Source: Lachnospiraceae bacterium (lineage in GTDB: Bacteria > Bacillota_A > Clostridia > Lachnospirales > Lachnospiraceae). From it: a stretch of DNA of 5,671 bases. Position 1 is the first letter of the stretch, and each line of letters begins with the position of its first letter. Positions 5,297 through 5,671 of this stretch are shown here, in pieces. The position numbers and the translations under genes are program-made. The stretch is taken from positions 1-5,671 of the forward strand of contig JAGZJD010000110.1 of NCBI GenBank assembly GCA_018365895.1. The letters run 5' to 3'. The notes beneath the pieces were generated by a model. The model made no database searches and had not been told where the DNA came from. It saw nothing but the letters and a program-made list of their open reading frames with translations.

Positions 5297-5578
5297 ATGA
5301 AAAAATATATTTGTTATTTTGGTATATACGTATTGATGGAGTATATATTTGCAGTGATATTGATAAATGTTCATGGACCTATTGAATCTTGGGTAGGAAG
5401 TACGATTTATAGTATAATTGAGTATATACCTTTTGCAATAATAGTAAAAAAAATGGGCAACGATGTAGAATTATCTGGGATAGTTAGAGTGATTGCGAAA
5501 TTTTTTTGGCTTATTTCAACTATAGGATTGATTATGGAGACTATTTTAAAAGCCATAGTATATTACAAGCTGATTTAA
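5297..5578 (+). CDS. Three-helix 93-residue membrane protein, unrecognised
   Basis: ATG 5297 is chosen over the longer TTG start at 5201 because AGGAGG (5281-5286) stands 10 bases before it and because the upstream codons are a relic of another gene. The protein starts MKKYICYFGI and has hydrophobic segments at about residues 5-24, 33-51 and 62-88, with a polar loop KKMGNDVELSG between the last two. The positive-inside pattern puts the N-terminus in the cytosol. No catalytic or family motif is visible. As with its neighbour at 4761, small size and context suggest a membrane immunity protein or an accessory fragment, but function is unknown. It is the last gene of the + strand run; a hairpin region follows immediately. 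Confidence 0.7.
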   Translation: MKKYICYFGIYVLMEYIFAVILINVHGPIESWVGSTIYSIIEYIPFAIIVKKMGNDVELSGIVRVIAKFFWLISTIGLIMETILKAIVYYKLI

Positions 5579-5579
5579 C

Positions 5580-5643
5580 ACGCCGTGAGCAAGAAATCCC
5601 CCGCTTCTATAAGTGGTGGGATGAATTGCGATTAACACGGCGT
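5580..5643 (-). mobile_element. Nested hairpin resembling an IS200/IS605-type (tnpB) element end
   Basis: An outer 8-bp stem (ACGCCGTG 5580-5587 with CACGGCGT 5636-5643) encloses a long hairpin at 5589-5629. That hairpin pairs GCAA with TTGC, has a symmetric GAA/GAA internal loop, then ATCCCCCGCTT with AAGTGGTGGGAT (one bulged T, one G-T pair) around a CTAT loop. On the minus strand, a motif that pairs a C-rich arm and a G-rich arm and then ends in GGGGGATTTCTTGC is what I associate with the right end of IS605-family elements in Clostridia, downstream of tnpB, where the omega RNA scaffold ends. A tnpB gene would then lie beyond the right edge on the minus strand; only a short minus-strand open stretch (5607-5669) is visible and it proves nothing. 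The outer stem followed by TTTT could also work as a + strand terminator. Confidence 0.45.
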
Positions 5644-5671
5644 TTTCTTGACTTTAGAATCTTGCTGTATT

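Overview
The window looks like an accessory stretch of a low-GC Firmicutes genome, most likely a gut Clostridia/Lachnospiraceae member. This rests on strong AGGAGG-type ribosome binding sites, AT-rich codon use, many Lys/Glu/Ile/Tyr-rich small proteins and closely packed genes on one strand. No rRNA, tRNA or CRISPR is visible. All genes that I accept lie on the + strand.

Layout. 1-519 is the 3' part of an unrecognised soluble gene, with codon use visibly richer in G/C than most of what follows. 523-1095 encodes a two-helix membrane protein with a C-terminal domain that looks PH-like. 1096-1554 contains no intact recognised gene; it holds a pseudogene of a small phage holin-region type protein (1102-1374, interrupted by one amber codon) and a doubtful 44-residue ORF. 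1555-3527 holds three AT-rich genes: a helical protein with a WLKDANWPG motif, a four-helix membrane protein with a five-cysteine cluster, and a DUF4304-like protein that appears frameshifted at both ends. 3528-3880 is another graveyard: a second, more decayed copy of the holin-region protein, then about 31 codons that resemble a polymorphic-toxin core. 3881-5578 holds a 277-residue soluble protein with a CxxC pair, a four-helix 133-residue protein, a short relic of the first membrane protein, and a three-helix 93-residue protein. The window ends in a nested hairpin like those found at IS200/IS605 (tnpB) element ends.

Reading of the whole. The collection of small, unrelated, often membrane-embedded proteins of unknown function, mixed with relics of a toxin-like core and diverged repeats, is what an orphan immunity-gene array downstream of a polymorphic (possibly LXG/type VII-secreted) toxin locus looks like. 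This is inference: no intact toxin and no secretion gene lies in the window. The best structural evidence for cassette turnover is two nested direct repeats in the same orientation. The holin-type relic occurs at 1271-1406 and 3579-3710, flanking three genes. A segment of the first membrane protein gene (868-942) recurs at 5183-5257, flanking nearly everything. Such repeats could serve as homology for gain and loss of the intervening cassettes.
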